Positions 27,001 through 35,972 are shown, counted from the first letter of the stretch. The stretch: 64,000 bases of DNA from Streptomyces sp. NBC_01788 (GCF_035917575.1 NZ_CP109090.1:2914001-2978000), one strand, 5' to 3'. Program-made: numbers and translations. Notes: a model not told the origin generated them from the letters alone.

Positions 27001-27223
27001 AGGGTCTTTCGTTTGGATCAGGCCGGATCAGGGAGCGGGGTCTGGTGCTGGGGCACCTCCCACGCCGTTCAGGCAGTGGGGGAGCGTCGCAAGGCGGAGG
27101 AGGGCGGCAGGGCGGAGCCCCGCCAACCGACGACAACGCGGCTGAGGGTGCCCCCTGCTCGAAGAGCTTGGGGGAGCGGTGCCAGGGCCCGCGAGCCCGG
27201 CATGATCCAAACGAGAGGCCCTA
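27001..27223. mobile_element. MITE-like element with 26-bp imperfect terminal inverted repeats
   Basis: The left end (27001-27026, AGGGTCTTTCGTTTGGATCA...) and the inverted right end (27198-27223, AGGGCCTCTCGTTTGGATCA...) match at 23 of 26 positions. The 223-bp element has no open frame for a transposase and contains two smaller G/C-run dyads (27051-27086 and 27147-27176), the second a short copy of the repeat found in three genes of this window. Ends of this kind flank IS remnants in Streptomyces. No clear target duplication was seen. Confidence 0.65.
27147..27176. repeat. Interspersed palindromic repeat, shortened copy in the MITE-like element
   Basis: GGTGCCCCCTGCTCGAAGAGC followed by TTGGGGGAG is the same dyad as at 868-911 but lacks the GCGAAGCCGA centre. 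A related G/C-run dyad lies at 27051-27086. Confidence 0.65.
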
Positions 27224-27389
27224 GCTGCCGCAGGAGTCCGCGCGGTGCGGTGTCGGCCTCGCCGACGGACGCGATCGCCGGCCACCCTCTCCTCCGCACC
27301 GCGGCCGGCAGCCCGCCGCCGTCGGCGCGCCCCCCTCCGGCAGCGCCGGCGGCGCCCTCACCGGTTCCTGTGCACTCCCTTGACTGGCA

Positions 27390-27459
27390 GAAACTTCCTG
27401 GATATTGGTGACTCCTCGGAAGTTTCCTTCAGCGCCAGGGGGTGTCAGACACCCCCTGG
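27390..27459 (+). promoter_or_regulatory. Inverted repeats in the GH3 promoter/leader
   Basis: GAAACTTCC (27390-27398) and GGAAGTTTC (27418-27426) are perfect inverted copies, lying just downstream of a -35-like TTGACT (27380-27385). CCAGGGGGTGT (27435-27445) and ACACCCCCTGG (27449-27459) form an 11-bp hairpin about 30 nt before the start codon. The first may be a repressor site, the second an mRNA structure; both are inference. Confidence 0.5.
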
Positions 27460-27490
27460 TCCAGCGGATCTCCTCCCGGAAGGGGCGCAC

Positions 27491-29320
27491 GTGCACGACA
27501 CCAGCACGGGAACCACCGCACTTCCCTCCAGACGCACCGTCCTCGCCGCCACCGCCGGCATCACCGCCGCCCTGGCGGTCACGGGCACCGGCACCGCCCA
27601 CGCCGCCTCCTACAACGACAAGAAGCTGCGTGCCCTCATCTCCCGGATGACGCTCGAGGAGAAGGTCGGCCAGCTCTTCGTGATGCGGGTCTACGGCCAC
27701 TCGGCGACCGACCCGACGCAGGCCGACATCGACGCCAACCTCAAGGAGATCGGCGTCCGCACGGCCGCCGAGCTGATCGCCAGGTACCGCGTCGGCGGCA
27801 TCATCTACTTCGCCTGGGCCAACAACACCCAGAACCCGCACCAGATCGCCGACCTGTCCAACGGGATCCAGAAGGCGTCCCTCGGGCAGCCGCGCGGCCT
27901 GCCCCTGCTCGTCGCCACCGACCAGGAGCACGGCATCGTCTGCCGCGTGGGCAAGCCCGCGACCCTCTTCCCGGGCGCCATGGCGGTCGGCGCGGGCGGC
28001 TCGTCCGCCGACGCCCACACCCTGGGCCGCGTCTCCGGTGCGGAGCTGCGCGCGCTCGGCATCAACCAGGACTACTCCCCCGACGCCGACGTGAACGTCA
28101 ACCCGGCCAACCCGGTCATCGGCGTACGGTCCTTCGGCGCCGACCCGGACGCGGTGGCGAGGCTGGTGGCCGCCGAGGTGAAGGGCTACCAGAGCTCCAA
28201 GGTGGCGGCGACCGCCAAGCACTTCCCCGGGCACGGGGACACCGCCACCGACAGCCACTACGGCTTCCCGGTCATCACGCACAGCCGCGAGCTGTGGGAG
28301 AAGCTGGACGCGGTCCCGTTCCGCGCCGCGATCAAGGCCGGCATCGACTCGATCATGACCGCGCACATCCAGTTCCCGGCGCTGGACGACTCCGGAGACC
28401 CGGCCACCCTCTCCCACCCGATCCTCACCGGCATCCTGCGCGGCGAACTCGGCTACGACGGGGTCGTGGTGACCGACTCGCTCGGCATGGACGGCGTGCG
28501 CACCAAGTACGGCGACGACCGGGTGCCGGTGCTCGCGCTGAAGGCGGGCGTGGACCAGCTGCTCAACCCGCCCTCATTGGACGTGGCCTGGAACGCGGTG
28601 CTGAACGCGGTCCGCGCCGGCGAACTGACCGAGGCCCGGCTCGACGAGTCGATCCTGCGCGTTCTGCGGCTGAAGGCGAAGCTGGGACTGCTGGAGGACC
28701 CCTACGTCAGCCAGGCGAACGTCGACCGCGTCGTGGGCATCGGCACCCACCTGGCGGCGGCCGACAGGATCGCCGAGCGGACCACGACCCTGCTGGCCAA
28801 CGAGGGCCGCCTGCTGCCGCTGTCCCGCCGCGGCCACAAGAAGCTGCTCGTCGTCGGCGCCGACCCCGCCTCCCCGTCGGGCACCACCGGGCCGCCCACC
28901 GGAGTGCTCGCCGCCGCCCTCACCGAACTCGGCTTCCAGGCCAAGGCGTTGTCGACCGGCACCGCCCCGTCGGCCGCGACCGCCGACCAGGCGGTGGCCG
29001 CGGCGCAGGACGCGGACGCGGTGGTGGTCGCGACGTACAACGTCACGGCGGGCAGCTCCCAGAAGACGCTGGTGGAGCGGCTCGTCGCCAGCGGCCGCCC
29101 GGTGATCGCGGTCGCGATCCGCAACCCCTACGACATCGCTCAGCTGCCCACCGTCCCGGCCCACTTGGCGGCCTACTCCTGGACGGACGTGGAACTGCGC
29201 GCCGCCGCACGGGTGATCGCGGGCGGGGCGAGGCCGCGCGGGAGGCTCCCGGTGCCGGTGCAGCGGGCGGACGACCCGGCGCGGGTCCTGTACCCCATCG
29301 GGTACGGCCTGACGTACTGA
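27491..29320 (+). CDS. Secreted GH3 beta-N-acetylglucosaminidase (NagZ-like)
   Basis: 609 aa. The N-terminus has a twin-arginine signal (Arg14-Arg15, then a hydrophobic stretch ending AHA, ~38). The GH3 barrel carries the NagZ-type dyad loop KHFPGHGDTATDSH (243-256, with Asp254/His256 as general acid) and the nucleophile Asp329 in VTDSLGMDG; a C-terminal alpha/beta sandwich follows (~415-600). The Asp-His dyad marks beta-N-acetylglucosaminidase rather than beta-glucosidase specificity, releasing GlcNAc from chitin or cell-wall fragments outside the cell. The GTG at 27491 has GGAAGGGG at good spacing. It fits with the GH20 enzyme and glmS at the far end. Confidence 0.88.
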   Translation: MHDTSTGTTALPSRRTVLAATAGITAALAVTGTGTAHAASYNDKKLRALISRMTLEEKVGQLFVMRVYGHSATDPTQADIDANLKEIGVRTAAELIARYRVGGIIYFAWANNTQNPHQIADLSNGIQKASLGQPRGLPLLVATDQEHGIVCRVGKPATLFPGAMAVGAGGSSADAHTLGRVSGAELRALGINQDYSPDADVNVNPANPVIGVRSFGADPDAVARLVAAEVKGYQSSKVAATAKHFPGHGDTATDSHYGFPVITHSRELWEKLDAVPFRAAIKAGIDSIMTAHIQFPALDDSGDPATLSHPILTGILRGELGYDGVVVTDSLGMDGVRTKYGDDRVPVLALKAGVDQLLNPPSLDVAWNAVLNAVRAGELTEARLDESILRVLRLKAKLGLLEDPYVSQANVDRVVGIGTHLAAADRIAERTTTLLANEGRLLPLSRRGHKKLLVVGADPASPSGTTGPPTGVLAAALTELGFQAKALSTGTAPSAATADQAVAAAQDADAVVVATYNVTAGSSQKTLVERLVASGRPVIAVAIRNPYDIAQLPTVPAHLAAYSWTDVELRAAARVIAGGARPRGRLPVPVQRADDPARVLYPIGYGLTY

Positions 29321-29464
29321 CGTACTGGCCGGGCTCGCGCGTCGGGCGTACGTCGCTTACGTCGCGCCCCCGGCGCGCCACCGCAAACTGGCCCGAAGCG
29401 CCCCGCACGCCTGGCGTGGCCCCGCTGTGACGGGCCACGCTGGGCCAGGGGGGTGGACCGGGGG

Positions 29465-30094
29465 ATGGCGAGTCGCGGGACATGGCGGGTGGGGGTGGCG
29501 TGCGTCCTGGCCGCGCTGCTCGTGGCCGTGCTGGCGGGCTGCGGACAGCCGTCCGGGTCCGCGGACGCACAGGAGCGGAGCGGTGCCCCGGCGCCCACGC
29601 TGCCCTCCGGACACGGCGCGGTGTTCCTCGATGTGGGCGAGTGCAGTTCCTTCGGCGCGACGAGCTTCACCGAGGTGCCGTGCTCCGGCGAGCGGGCGGC
29701 GGCCCGGGTGACCGCCCGCCACGACGGCCGGACCGCCGACGGCCCGCCCTGCCCGCCGGACACCGACTTCGTGCTGCACATCGGCGCCCAGCCGGCCGTC
29801 CAGGGCCGGGAGGGCGGCGCGATCCCGCAGGGCTACGCCTGTATGCGCAACCTTCAGCCGCCGCACCCCGGCGATCCCGGTGGCGGGGGCGGCCCGCGCA
29901 CCGTCGTCGGCGACTGCCTCTACGGCTCCGGCCGCGGCCAGGTCCGGGAGACCGCGTGCGACGGCTCGGGCGGGAAGAAAGCGGAGTACCGGGTGATAGG
30001 GGCGGTGCGCAGCCGCGAGGAGTGTCCCGCGTCGACCGCCCTGTACGTCCGGCTGGGCGGTGACGAACCGGTGGGCTGCGCCCGGAGACTGTGA
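29465..30094 (+). CDS. Putative lipoprotein, unknown function
   Basis: 209 aa. A lipoprotein signal with lipobox VLAGC (Cys26) is preceded by Arg residues and a 14-residue hydrophobic stretch. The mature part is small, with seven or so Cys residues (GECSS, PCSG, PPCPP, YACM, GDCLYG, TACDG, EECP) that could form disulphides outside the membrane, and a Gly/Pro-rich linker. No known domain was recognised; it resembles the septum-formation-like family of secreted actinobacterial proteins only vaguely. The ATG at 29465 is chosen over GTG 29453. A long hairpin overlaps its last codons. Confidence 0.72.
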   Translation: MASRGTWRVGVACVLAALLVAVLAGCGQPSGSADAQERSGAPAPTLPSGHGAVFLDVGECSSFGATSFTEVPCSGERAAARVTARHDGRTADGPPCPPDTDFVLHIGAQPAVQGREGGAIPQGYACMRNLQPPHPGDPGGGGGPRTVVGDCLYGSGRGQVRETACDGSGGKKAEYRVIGAVRSREECPASTALYVRLGGDEPVGCARRL

Positions 30095-30112
30095 CTCCGG
30101 GCGCAGCCCACC
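30070..30112. terminator. 18-bp perfect hairpin overlapping a stop codon
   Basis: Arms 30070-30087 and 30095-30112 pair without mismatch around a 7-nt loop. The left arm encodes the last residues of the lipoprotein and its TGA (30092-30094) is in the loop. It lies between convergent genes and should terminate from both sides. Confidence 0.75.
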
Positions 30113-30114
30113 GG

Positions 30115-30170
30115 GATCAGCGCGTCTCGATCAGCGCCTCTCGATCAGCGTGTGCGGATCAGCGCGTCAC
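30115..30170. repeat. Four 14-bp tandem repeats at the 3' end of the peptidase gene
   Basis: Units beginning GATCAGCG at 30115, 30129, 30143 and 30157. The last unit contains the stop codon of the S37 peptidase gene (30167-30169), so the array abuts its 3' end. Confidence 0.75.
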
Positions 30171-31657
30171 GGCCTGAGCGCGGGCTCGCGCTCCACGTCC
30201 CGCACGTCCAGCTTCGCGTCGAAGCCGGCCAGCGGCCTCGCCACCGACGGGTTCGACTGGACCGCCGGGCCGGCGACTCCGGCCCACTCGAGGATCCTCG
30301 CCGTGGAGAGCGCCTTCTCGTCCGGCACGAGACCGGCGACGTTCGCCCCGTGGTTCATGCCGGGCGCCGTGAAGACGTACGAGTCCTGTGCCTTCTTGTC
30401 GAGGCGGAACCGCTCCGAGCCCCACGGGTCGTTCTCCCCGTACACGAAGAGCATGTGGTTCGCGTGCCGGCGAACCCAGGTGTCCACGTCACGCATCGCC
30501 GACGGCTGGAACTTCATCGGGATGGACCGCGGCACGAAGTTGCGCGGCGGCTGGTAGCCGTAGCGGATCAGCTTCTTCTCGATGTGCGGGAACTGGATGG
30601 TCGGCGCGCCGAGCTGCGTGCCCGCCTGGTAGTAGTACGGCGTGTAGGTCTCCAGGCCCTGATCGGTGTAGGCGTCGAACCCGGAGATGGTGTTGACGGT
30701 GTCCCAGATCTGCTGGTCGGTGGCGTTCTTGGCGTCACCCGGGATGGTGCCGCAGTCCTTCAGCAGGCTGTACTGCCAAAAGCCCCACACGTAGTCGAGG
30801 ACGACGGCCTCGTACGCCTTGTCCAGGTTGCCGATGGTGGTGAAGGTGTAGCCGTTGTCGGCGGCGAACTGGGCGTACTTGCTCTCCAGCGACTCCCGGC
30901 GCACCAGCGCCTCCCGCTGCACCCCGTTCAGCCGGTCGCGGCACTCCTTGGTGCCGACGGTGGCGAAGAAGCGGTCGTAGGCGGAGTCCTCCTTGTCGAC
31001 CACGTCGTTGGGGGCCACGTAGGCGACCACGCCGTCCATGTCACCGGGGTAGAAGCGCTTGTAGTAGGTGGCCGTCATGCCGCCCTTGGAGCCGCCGGTG
31101 GCGATCCAGTTGTGGGAGTAGACCGGCTTCAGCGCCTGGTAGATGCGGTGCTGGTCGCTGGCGGCCTGCCAGATGTCGAGCTTGGACCAGTCGGCCGGGG
31201 CGGGCCGGGACGGGGTGAAGAACCGGTACTCCATGGAGACCTGGTTGCCGTCCACGATCTGGGTGGGCTCACGGCGGCTGGGCGTCGTGGAGACGTTGTA
31301 GCCGCCGGTGTAGAAGACCGTCGGACGGTCTTCTCCCTTGTGCAGCACGGTGATCCGCTGCTCGAAGGTGCCCTTCGACGGATGGCGGTGGTCTACCGGC
31401 TGGGTGTAGTTGAGGACGAAGAAGCGGTAGCCGCTGTAGGGCTTCTCCTGGATCAGGCTCATCCCCGGGATGGCCAGGAGCCGGTTCAGGATGTCGGTTT
31501 CCGAGCTGGCCGCGGTGCCGTTCGTGGCCTCCGGCGATGGGGGGACCCCCTGCTCGAGCGGAGCCGAGAGCTTGGGGGCTGCTGTGGCCGCCCCCGCCGT
31601 GCTCAGCGTGCCGATGGACACAGTGAGCGCGAGCAGCCATCTGAGCGCCTTGCGCAT
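30167..31657 (-). CDS. Secreted tripeptidyl aminopeptidase, S37 family (PS-10 type)
   Basis: 496 aa. Signal peptide MRKALRWLLALTVSIGTLST with cleavage near ATAA (~26). The mature enzyme has an alpha/beta-hydrolase fold with nucleophile Ser190 in ATGGSKGGMT, acid region VYGENDPWG (~390) and His in PGMNHG (~425), as in S37 peptidases, which remove tripeptides from peptide N-termini outside the cell. The ATG at 31657 starts the signal peptide. Right after the cleavage site residues ~28-43 are encoded by the interspersed palindromic repeat (31538-31579), which has changed the N-terminus of the mature protein. Confidence 0.88.
   Translation of the reverse strand: MRKALRWLLALTVSIGTLSTAGAATAAPKLSAPLEQGVPPSPEATNGTAASSETDILNRLLAIPGMSLIQEKPYSGYRFFVLNYTQPVDHRHPSKGTFEQRITVLHKGEDRPTVFYTGGYNVSTTPSRREPTQIVDGNQVSMEYRFFTPSRPAPADWSKLDIWQAASDQHRIYQALKPVYSHNWIATGGSKGGMTATYYKRFYPGDMDGVVAYVAPNDVVDKEDSAYDRFFATVGTKECRDRLNGVQREALVRRESLESKYAQFAADNGYTFTTIGNLDKAYEAVVLDYVWGFWQYSLLKDCGTIPGDAKNATDQQIWDTVNTISGFDAYTDQGLETYTPYYYQAGTQLGAPTIQFPHIEKKLIRYGYQPPRNFVPRSIPMKFQPSAMRDVDTWVRRHANHMLFVYGENDPWGSERFRLDKKAQDSYVFTAPGMNHGANVAGLVPDEKALSTARILEWAGVAGPAVQSNPSVARPLAGFDAKLDVRDVEREPALRP
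31538..31579. repeat. Interspersed palindromic repeat, copy 2, inside the S37 peptidase gene
   Basis: Same core as at 868-911 with one base change (GCGGAGCC for GCGAAGCC). It is translated here as about PKLSAPLEQGVPPS, a different frame from copy 1. Confidence 0.8.
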
Positions 31658-31775
31658 GCACCCTCCCTATGAGACAGATGTTCGCCGGAAGCTATCGGAG
31701 CAACTCGGGTGCACACCAGGGGAGCAGGGAAAACACCTGAACGTGTTTCAGCGGTTCGGCACCAGGATCAGGGGA

Positions 31776-32165
31776 TCAGCACAGGATCCAGTCCGTGTGG
31801 ACCGACTTCGATCCCACCGATCCGGCGACCCGCACGCACCGGTGGCCCGCGTGGACGGTGACCGGGCCGGCGTGCCGGGAGTAGCGGCCCTTGTCGGTGA
31901 CCGGACGGTTGCCGCGGGCCTGCACCGTCACCGACATCGGCCGCTTGGAGCCGGGTTTCGTGGCGACGGTGAGGGCGCAGACGTAGCCGTCGCGCTTGTG
32001 GACGTGGATGGTGCCGGTGGCGAAGGGCACCGTCCTGACCTCGCGGCCGGCGCAGGCGGTGGCCGCTGCCCTGGCGGTGCCGGGTGCGGCGAACGCCAGC
32101 AGCACCGCCCCGGTCAGCACGGCCACGACCGGCAGCGGCCTCCGGCGTATCGCACCACTGTCCAC
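31776..32165 (-). CDS. Small secreted protein, unknown function
   Basis: 129 aa. Signal peptide with positive start (IRRRPLP), hydrophobic core VVAVLTGAVLLAFA and cleavage after ARA (~33). The mature protein of about 96 residues has four Cys (TACAG, YVCALT, HRCVR, and the final WILC), consistent with two disulphides, and many basic residues. The fold is not recognised. The GTG at 32165 has a G-run nine bases upstream. It stands alone, leftwards, between the peptidase and the ABC exporter. Confidence 0.72.
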   Translation of the reverse strand: MDSGAIRRRPLPVVAVLTGAVLLAFAAPGTARAAATACAGREVRTVPFATGTIHVHKRDGYVCALTVATKPGSKRPMSVTVQARGNRPVTDKGRYSRHAGPVTVHAGHRCVRVAGSVGSKSVHTDWILC

Positions 32166-32243
32166 AGTCCCCCCTGACTGCCAGTTACAAGCGTACTGAT
32201 GTACGGACGCGGCCCGTGGGCCGGACGGTTGCCCTCCGCGGGT

Positions 32244-35200
32244 TCAGCGGGACGCGCTGACCGGCTCCTCCGGCTCGGACGCGCCGACGAACGTCCGCCA
32301 CAGCTCGGCGTACCGCCCGTCACGGGCCAGCAGTTCCTCGTGCGTGCCGTCCTCGGCGACCCGGCCGTGGTCCATCACCACCACGCGGTCGGCGCGGGCG
32401 GCCGTGGTCAGCCGGTGGGCGACCACCAGCGTCGTACGGCGGCCCGCGAGCCGGTCGGTGGCCTGGTTGACCTGTGCCTCGGTGGCCAGGTCGAGCGCGG
32501 CGGTCGCCTCGTCGAGGAGCAGGACGTCGGGGTCGACGAGTTCGGCGCGGGCCAGCGCGATGAGCTGGCGCTGACCGGCCGACAGGTTGCGTCCGCGCTC
32601 GGCGACCCCGTGCAGGTAGCCGCCCTCCAGCGTGGCGATCATCTCGTGCGCGCCGACCGCGCGCGCGGCGGCCTCCACCTCGGCGTCGGTGGCGTCGGGC
32701 CGGCCGTAGGCGATGGCGTCGCGGACGGTGCCCGGGAAGAGGTACGCCTCCTGCGGCACGACCCCGAGCCGGTGCCGGTACGCGGTGATGTCCAGCTCCC
32801 TGAGGTCCGTGCCGTCGACGGTCACCCGGCCGCCGGTCGGGTCGTAGAACCGGGCCACCAGCTTCACCAGGGTCGACTTGCCCGCGCCGGTCTCGCCGAC
32901 GAAGGCGACGGTCTGTCCGGCCGGGATGCGCAGGTCGACGCCGGTGAGGGCCGCCTCGCCCTCGTCGGCGGCGCCGTACCGGAAGTGCACGTCCTCGAAG
33001 GCGACCTCGCCGCGCAGCCCGGGCACGTCGCGGGGCTCGGCGGCGGACCGTGTGGACGTGGGCTCCCGGAGCAGTTCCTGGATGCGGCCCAGGGAGACGG
33101 TCGCCTGCTGGTAGCCGTCGAAGACCTGGGAGAGCTGCTGGACGGGCGCGAAGAACAGGTCGATGTAGAGAAGGTACGCGACCAGGGCACCCGCGGTCAG
33201 CGTGGCCGCCTCCACCCGGCTCGCGCCCGCGATCAGCACCGAGGCCGCCGCGACCGAGGACAGGAACTGCACGAACGGGAAGTAGACCGAGATCAGCCAC
33301 TGGCCCCGGATCCGCGCCTGGCGGTAGCTGTCGCTGCGCCCGGCGAACCGTCGCCCGCCGTCCCCCTCGCGCCGGAAGGCCTGCACGATCCGCAGCCCGG
33401 CGACCGACTCCTGGAGGTCGGCGTTGACCACCGACACCCGCTCACGGGCCAGCTCGTACGCCCGCACGCTCGCCCGGCGGAAGAAGAACGTGGCGACGAC
33501 CAGCGGGGGCAGCGTCGCGAAGACGACCAGCGCCAGCTGCACGTCGATCACCAGCAGGGCCACCATGATGCCGAAGAAGGTGACCACGGAGACGAACGCC
33601 GTCACCAGGCCCGTCTGCAGAAATGTCGACAAAGCGTCGACATCGGTCGTCATGCGGGTCATGATCCGGCCGGTCAGCTCGCGCTCGTAGTAGTCCAGGC
33701 CGAGCCGCTGGAGCTGGGCGAAGATCTTCAGGCGCAGCGAGTACAGCACCCGCTCGCCGGTGCGGCCGGTCATCCGGGTCTCGCCGATCTGCGCCGCCCA
33801 TTGCACCAGCACGGCGAACAGGGCGAGCAGCGAGGCCGCCCAGACGGCACCCAGGGCCATCCGTGTGACGCCCTGGTCGATGCCGTGCCGGATCATGACC
33901 GGCAGTAGCAGGCCCATGCCGGCGTCCACGGCGACGAGGCCGAGGCTGACCAGGAGCGGCAGGCCGAAGCCATGCAGCAGGCGGCGCAGGCCGTAGGAGT
34001 CCTCCGGGCGGACGGCCCGCCGCTCGTCGATGCCGGGGGTGTCGGTGGCGGGCGGCAGCGCGGCGACCTGGGCGAGCAGTTCGGGGGTGGCGGGCATGCC
34101 GGACATCGCCGTGTCCCGGGGCTCGCGCTCCCCCGCCCACAGCGTGGGCGTGATGCCGCGCTCGGCGTCGAACTCGGCGTCCAGCTCCTGCCGTACGGAG
34201 ACGTCCTCCGGCGGTGCGGCGGGCTGGGCGTGGCCCGGCGAGACGCCGCCGAGCTCGTCGGGGTCGGTGAGCAGGCGCCGGTAGAGGGCGCACCGCTCCT
34301 GGAGCTCGTCGTGGGTGCCGAGGTCGGCGAGGCGGCCCTGGTCGAGGACGGCGATGCGGTCGGCGAGGTTCAGGGTGGAGCGGCGGTGGGCGATGAGGAG
34401 GGTCGTGCGGCCCTCCATGACCTGTGCCAGAGCCTGGTGGATCTCGTGCTCGACGCGGGCGTCCACGGCGGAGGTGGCGTCGTCCAGGACGAGCAGGCGC
34501 GGGTCGGTGAGGATCGCTCGGGCCAGTGCGATGCGCTGGCGCTGGCCGCCGGAGAGGGTCAGTCCCTGCTCGCCGACCGTGGTGTCGTAGCCGTCGGGCA
34601 GCTCGGCGATGAAGCGGTCGGCCTGGGCGGCGCGGGCGGCCGCCTCGATCTGCTCCGGGGTGGCGTCGGGGCGGCCGTAGGCGATGTTGGCGCGGACGGT
34701 GTCGGAGAACAGGAAGGAGTTCTCGGGCACCAGGCCGATCGCGGCCCTGAGCGAGTACAGGGTCAGCTCGCGCACGTCGTGGCCGCCGACGAGGACGGCG
34801 CCGTGGGTGACGTCGTAGAAGCGGGGCAGCAGCAGGGAGACCGTCGACTTGCCGGAGCCGGAGGAGCCGACGACGGCCAGGGTCTCGCCGGGGCGGATCT
34901 CGAACGACAGCCCCTGGAGGACGGGCCGGTCGTCCGCGTAGCCGAACGAGACGTCGTCGAACTCGACGGTCGCGGGGGCGTCGGCGGGCAGCTCCTTGGT
35001 GCCCCCGGTCAGGGTGGGCTCGGTGTCGATCAGCTCCAGGACGCGTTCGGTGCCCGCCCGGGCCTGCTGCCCGACCGTGAGCACCATGGCGAGCATGCGG
35101 ACCGGGCCGACGAGCTGGGCGAGGTAGGCGGAGAAGGCGACGAAGGTGCCCAGCGTGATGTGCCCGCGCACAGCGAGCCAGCCGCCGAGGGCCAGCATGG

Positions 35201-35972
35201 CGACCTGGCCGAGGGCGGGCACGGCCTGGAGCGCGGGGGTGAACCTGGAGTTCAGCCGGATGGTGCGCAGCCGCCCGGCGAACAGCCTGCGGCCGACCTC
35301 GCGCAGCTTGCCGGTCTCCTGCTCCTCCTGTCCGAAGCCCTTCACCACGCGGACGCCGCTGACCGCGCCGTCGACCACGCCGGCGACGGCGGCGGCCTGC
35401 GCCTGGGCGTACCAGGTGGCGGGGTGGAGCTTGGTGCGGCTGCGCCGGGCGATCCAGCCGAGGGCCGGGGCGACGGCGAGAGCGACCAGGGTCAGTGGCA
35501 GCGACAGCCAGGCCATGATGACTAGGGAGATCAGGAAGAGCAGGACGTTGCCGATCGTCATCGGCAGCATGAAGAGGAGGCCCTGGATCAGCTGGAGGTC
35601 GCTGGTGGCGCGGCCGATCACCTGGCCGGTGGACAGCTCGTCCTGGCGTCTGCCGTCGAGCCGGGTGATCGTCTCGTACATCTCCGTCCGCAGGTCGTGC
35701 TGGACGTCGAGGGCGAGCCGGCCGCCGTAGTAGCGGCGGATGTAGGTGAGGACGTAGACGACGAGCGCGGCGGCGATCAGGGCGCCCGCCCAGGGGGTCA
35801 TACGGCGGCTGTGGTCGCCGATCACGTCGTCGATGATCACCTTGGTGATCAGCGGCACCAGCGCCGTGACGGCCATGCCTCCGAGCGAGGCGCCGAGGGC
35901 GAGGACGACGTCCCTGGGGTGACGCCAGGCGTACCCGGCCAGTCTCCGCGCCCATCCCGGCTGCGCTGCCAC
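32244..35972 (-). CDS. Fused ABC exporter with two TMD-NBD halves (heterodimer-like)
   Basis: 1242 aa. TMD1 (~20-310), NBD1 (~335-570; Walker A 369-376, LSGGQ 473-477, Walker B LLVLDDATS), a charged linker (~570-660), TMD2 (~665-950), NBD2 (~985-1230; Walker A 1026-1033, LSAGQ 1130-1134, Walker B LLLDEATA). In NBD1 the catalytic Glu is replaced by Asp498 and in NBD2 the signature is LSAGQ: together these form one degenerate ATP site, as in heterodimeric drug or lipid exporters (BmrCD, TM287/288 type). Most relatives are two separate genes; here they are fused. The GTG at 35972 has GAGGGAGG at seven bases; the 14 residues upstream are unlike the family. Substrate unknown. Confidence 0.92.
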   Translation of the reverse strand: MAAQPGWARRLAGYAWRHPRDVVLALGASLGGMAVTALVPLITKVIIDDVIGDHSRRMTPWAGALIAAALVVYVLTYIRRYYGGRLALDVQHDLRTEMYETITRLDGRRQDELSTGQVIGRATSDLQLIQGLLFMLPMTIGNVLLFLISLVIMAWLSLPLTLVALAVAPALGWIARRSRTKLHPATWYAQAQAAAVAGVVDGAVSGVRVVKGFGQEEQETGKLREVGRRLFAGRLRTIRLNSRFTPALQAVPALGQVAMLALGGWLAVRGHITLGTFVAFSAYLAQLVGPVRMLAMVLTVGQQARAGTERVLELIDTEPTLTGGTKELPADAPATVEFDDVSFGYADDRPVLQGLSFEIRPGETLAVVGSSGSGKSTVSLLLPRFYDVTHGAVLVGGHDVRELTLYSLRAAIGLVPENSFLFSDTVRANIAYGRPDATPEQIEAAARAAQADRFIAELPDGYDTTVGEQGLTLSGGQRQRIALARAILTDPRLLVLDDATSAVDARVEHEIHQALAQVMEGRTTLLIAHRRSTLNLADRIAVLDQGRLADLGTHDELQERCALYRRLLTDPDELGGVSPGHAQPAAPPEDVSVRQELDAEFDAERGITPTLWAGEREPRDTAMSGMPATPELLAQVAALPPATDTPGIDERRAVRPEDSYGLRRLLHGFGLPLLVSLGLVAVDAGMGLLLPVMIRHGIDQGVTRMALGAVWAASLLALFAVLVQWAAQIGETRMTGRTGERVLYSLRLKIFAQLQRLGLDYYERELTGRIMTRMTTDVDALSTFLQTGLVTAFVSVVTFFGIMVALLVIDVQLALVVFATLPPLVVATFFFRRASVRAYELARERVSVVNADLQESVAGLRIVQAFRREGDGGRRFAGRSDSYRQARIRGQWLISVYFPFVQFLSSVAAASVLIAGASRVEAATLTAGALVAYLLYIDLFFAPVQQLSQVFDGYQQATVSLGRIQELLREPTSTRSAAEPRDVPGLRGEVAFEDVHFRYGAADEGEAALTGVDLRIPAGQTVAFVGETGAGKSTLVKLVARFYDPTGGRVTVDGTDLRELDITAYRHRLGVVPQEAYLFPGTVRDAIAYGRPDATDAEVEAAARAVGAHEMIATLEGGYLHGVAERGRNLSAGQRQLIALARAELVDPDVLLLDEATAALDLATEAQVNQATDRLAGRRTTLVVAHRLTTAARADRVVVMDHGRVAEDGTHEELLARDGRYAELWRTFVGASEPEEPVSASR

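Larger units (their letters stand above)
26915..27490. other. 575-bp region upstream of the GH3 gene
   Basis: Contains the MITE-like element (27001-27223), then about 150 bp of GC-rich DNA without visible features, then the GH3 promoter/leader with two inverted repeats (27390-27459). No gene is supported. Confidence 0.6.
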
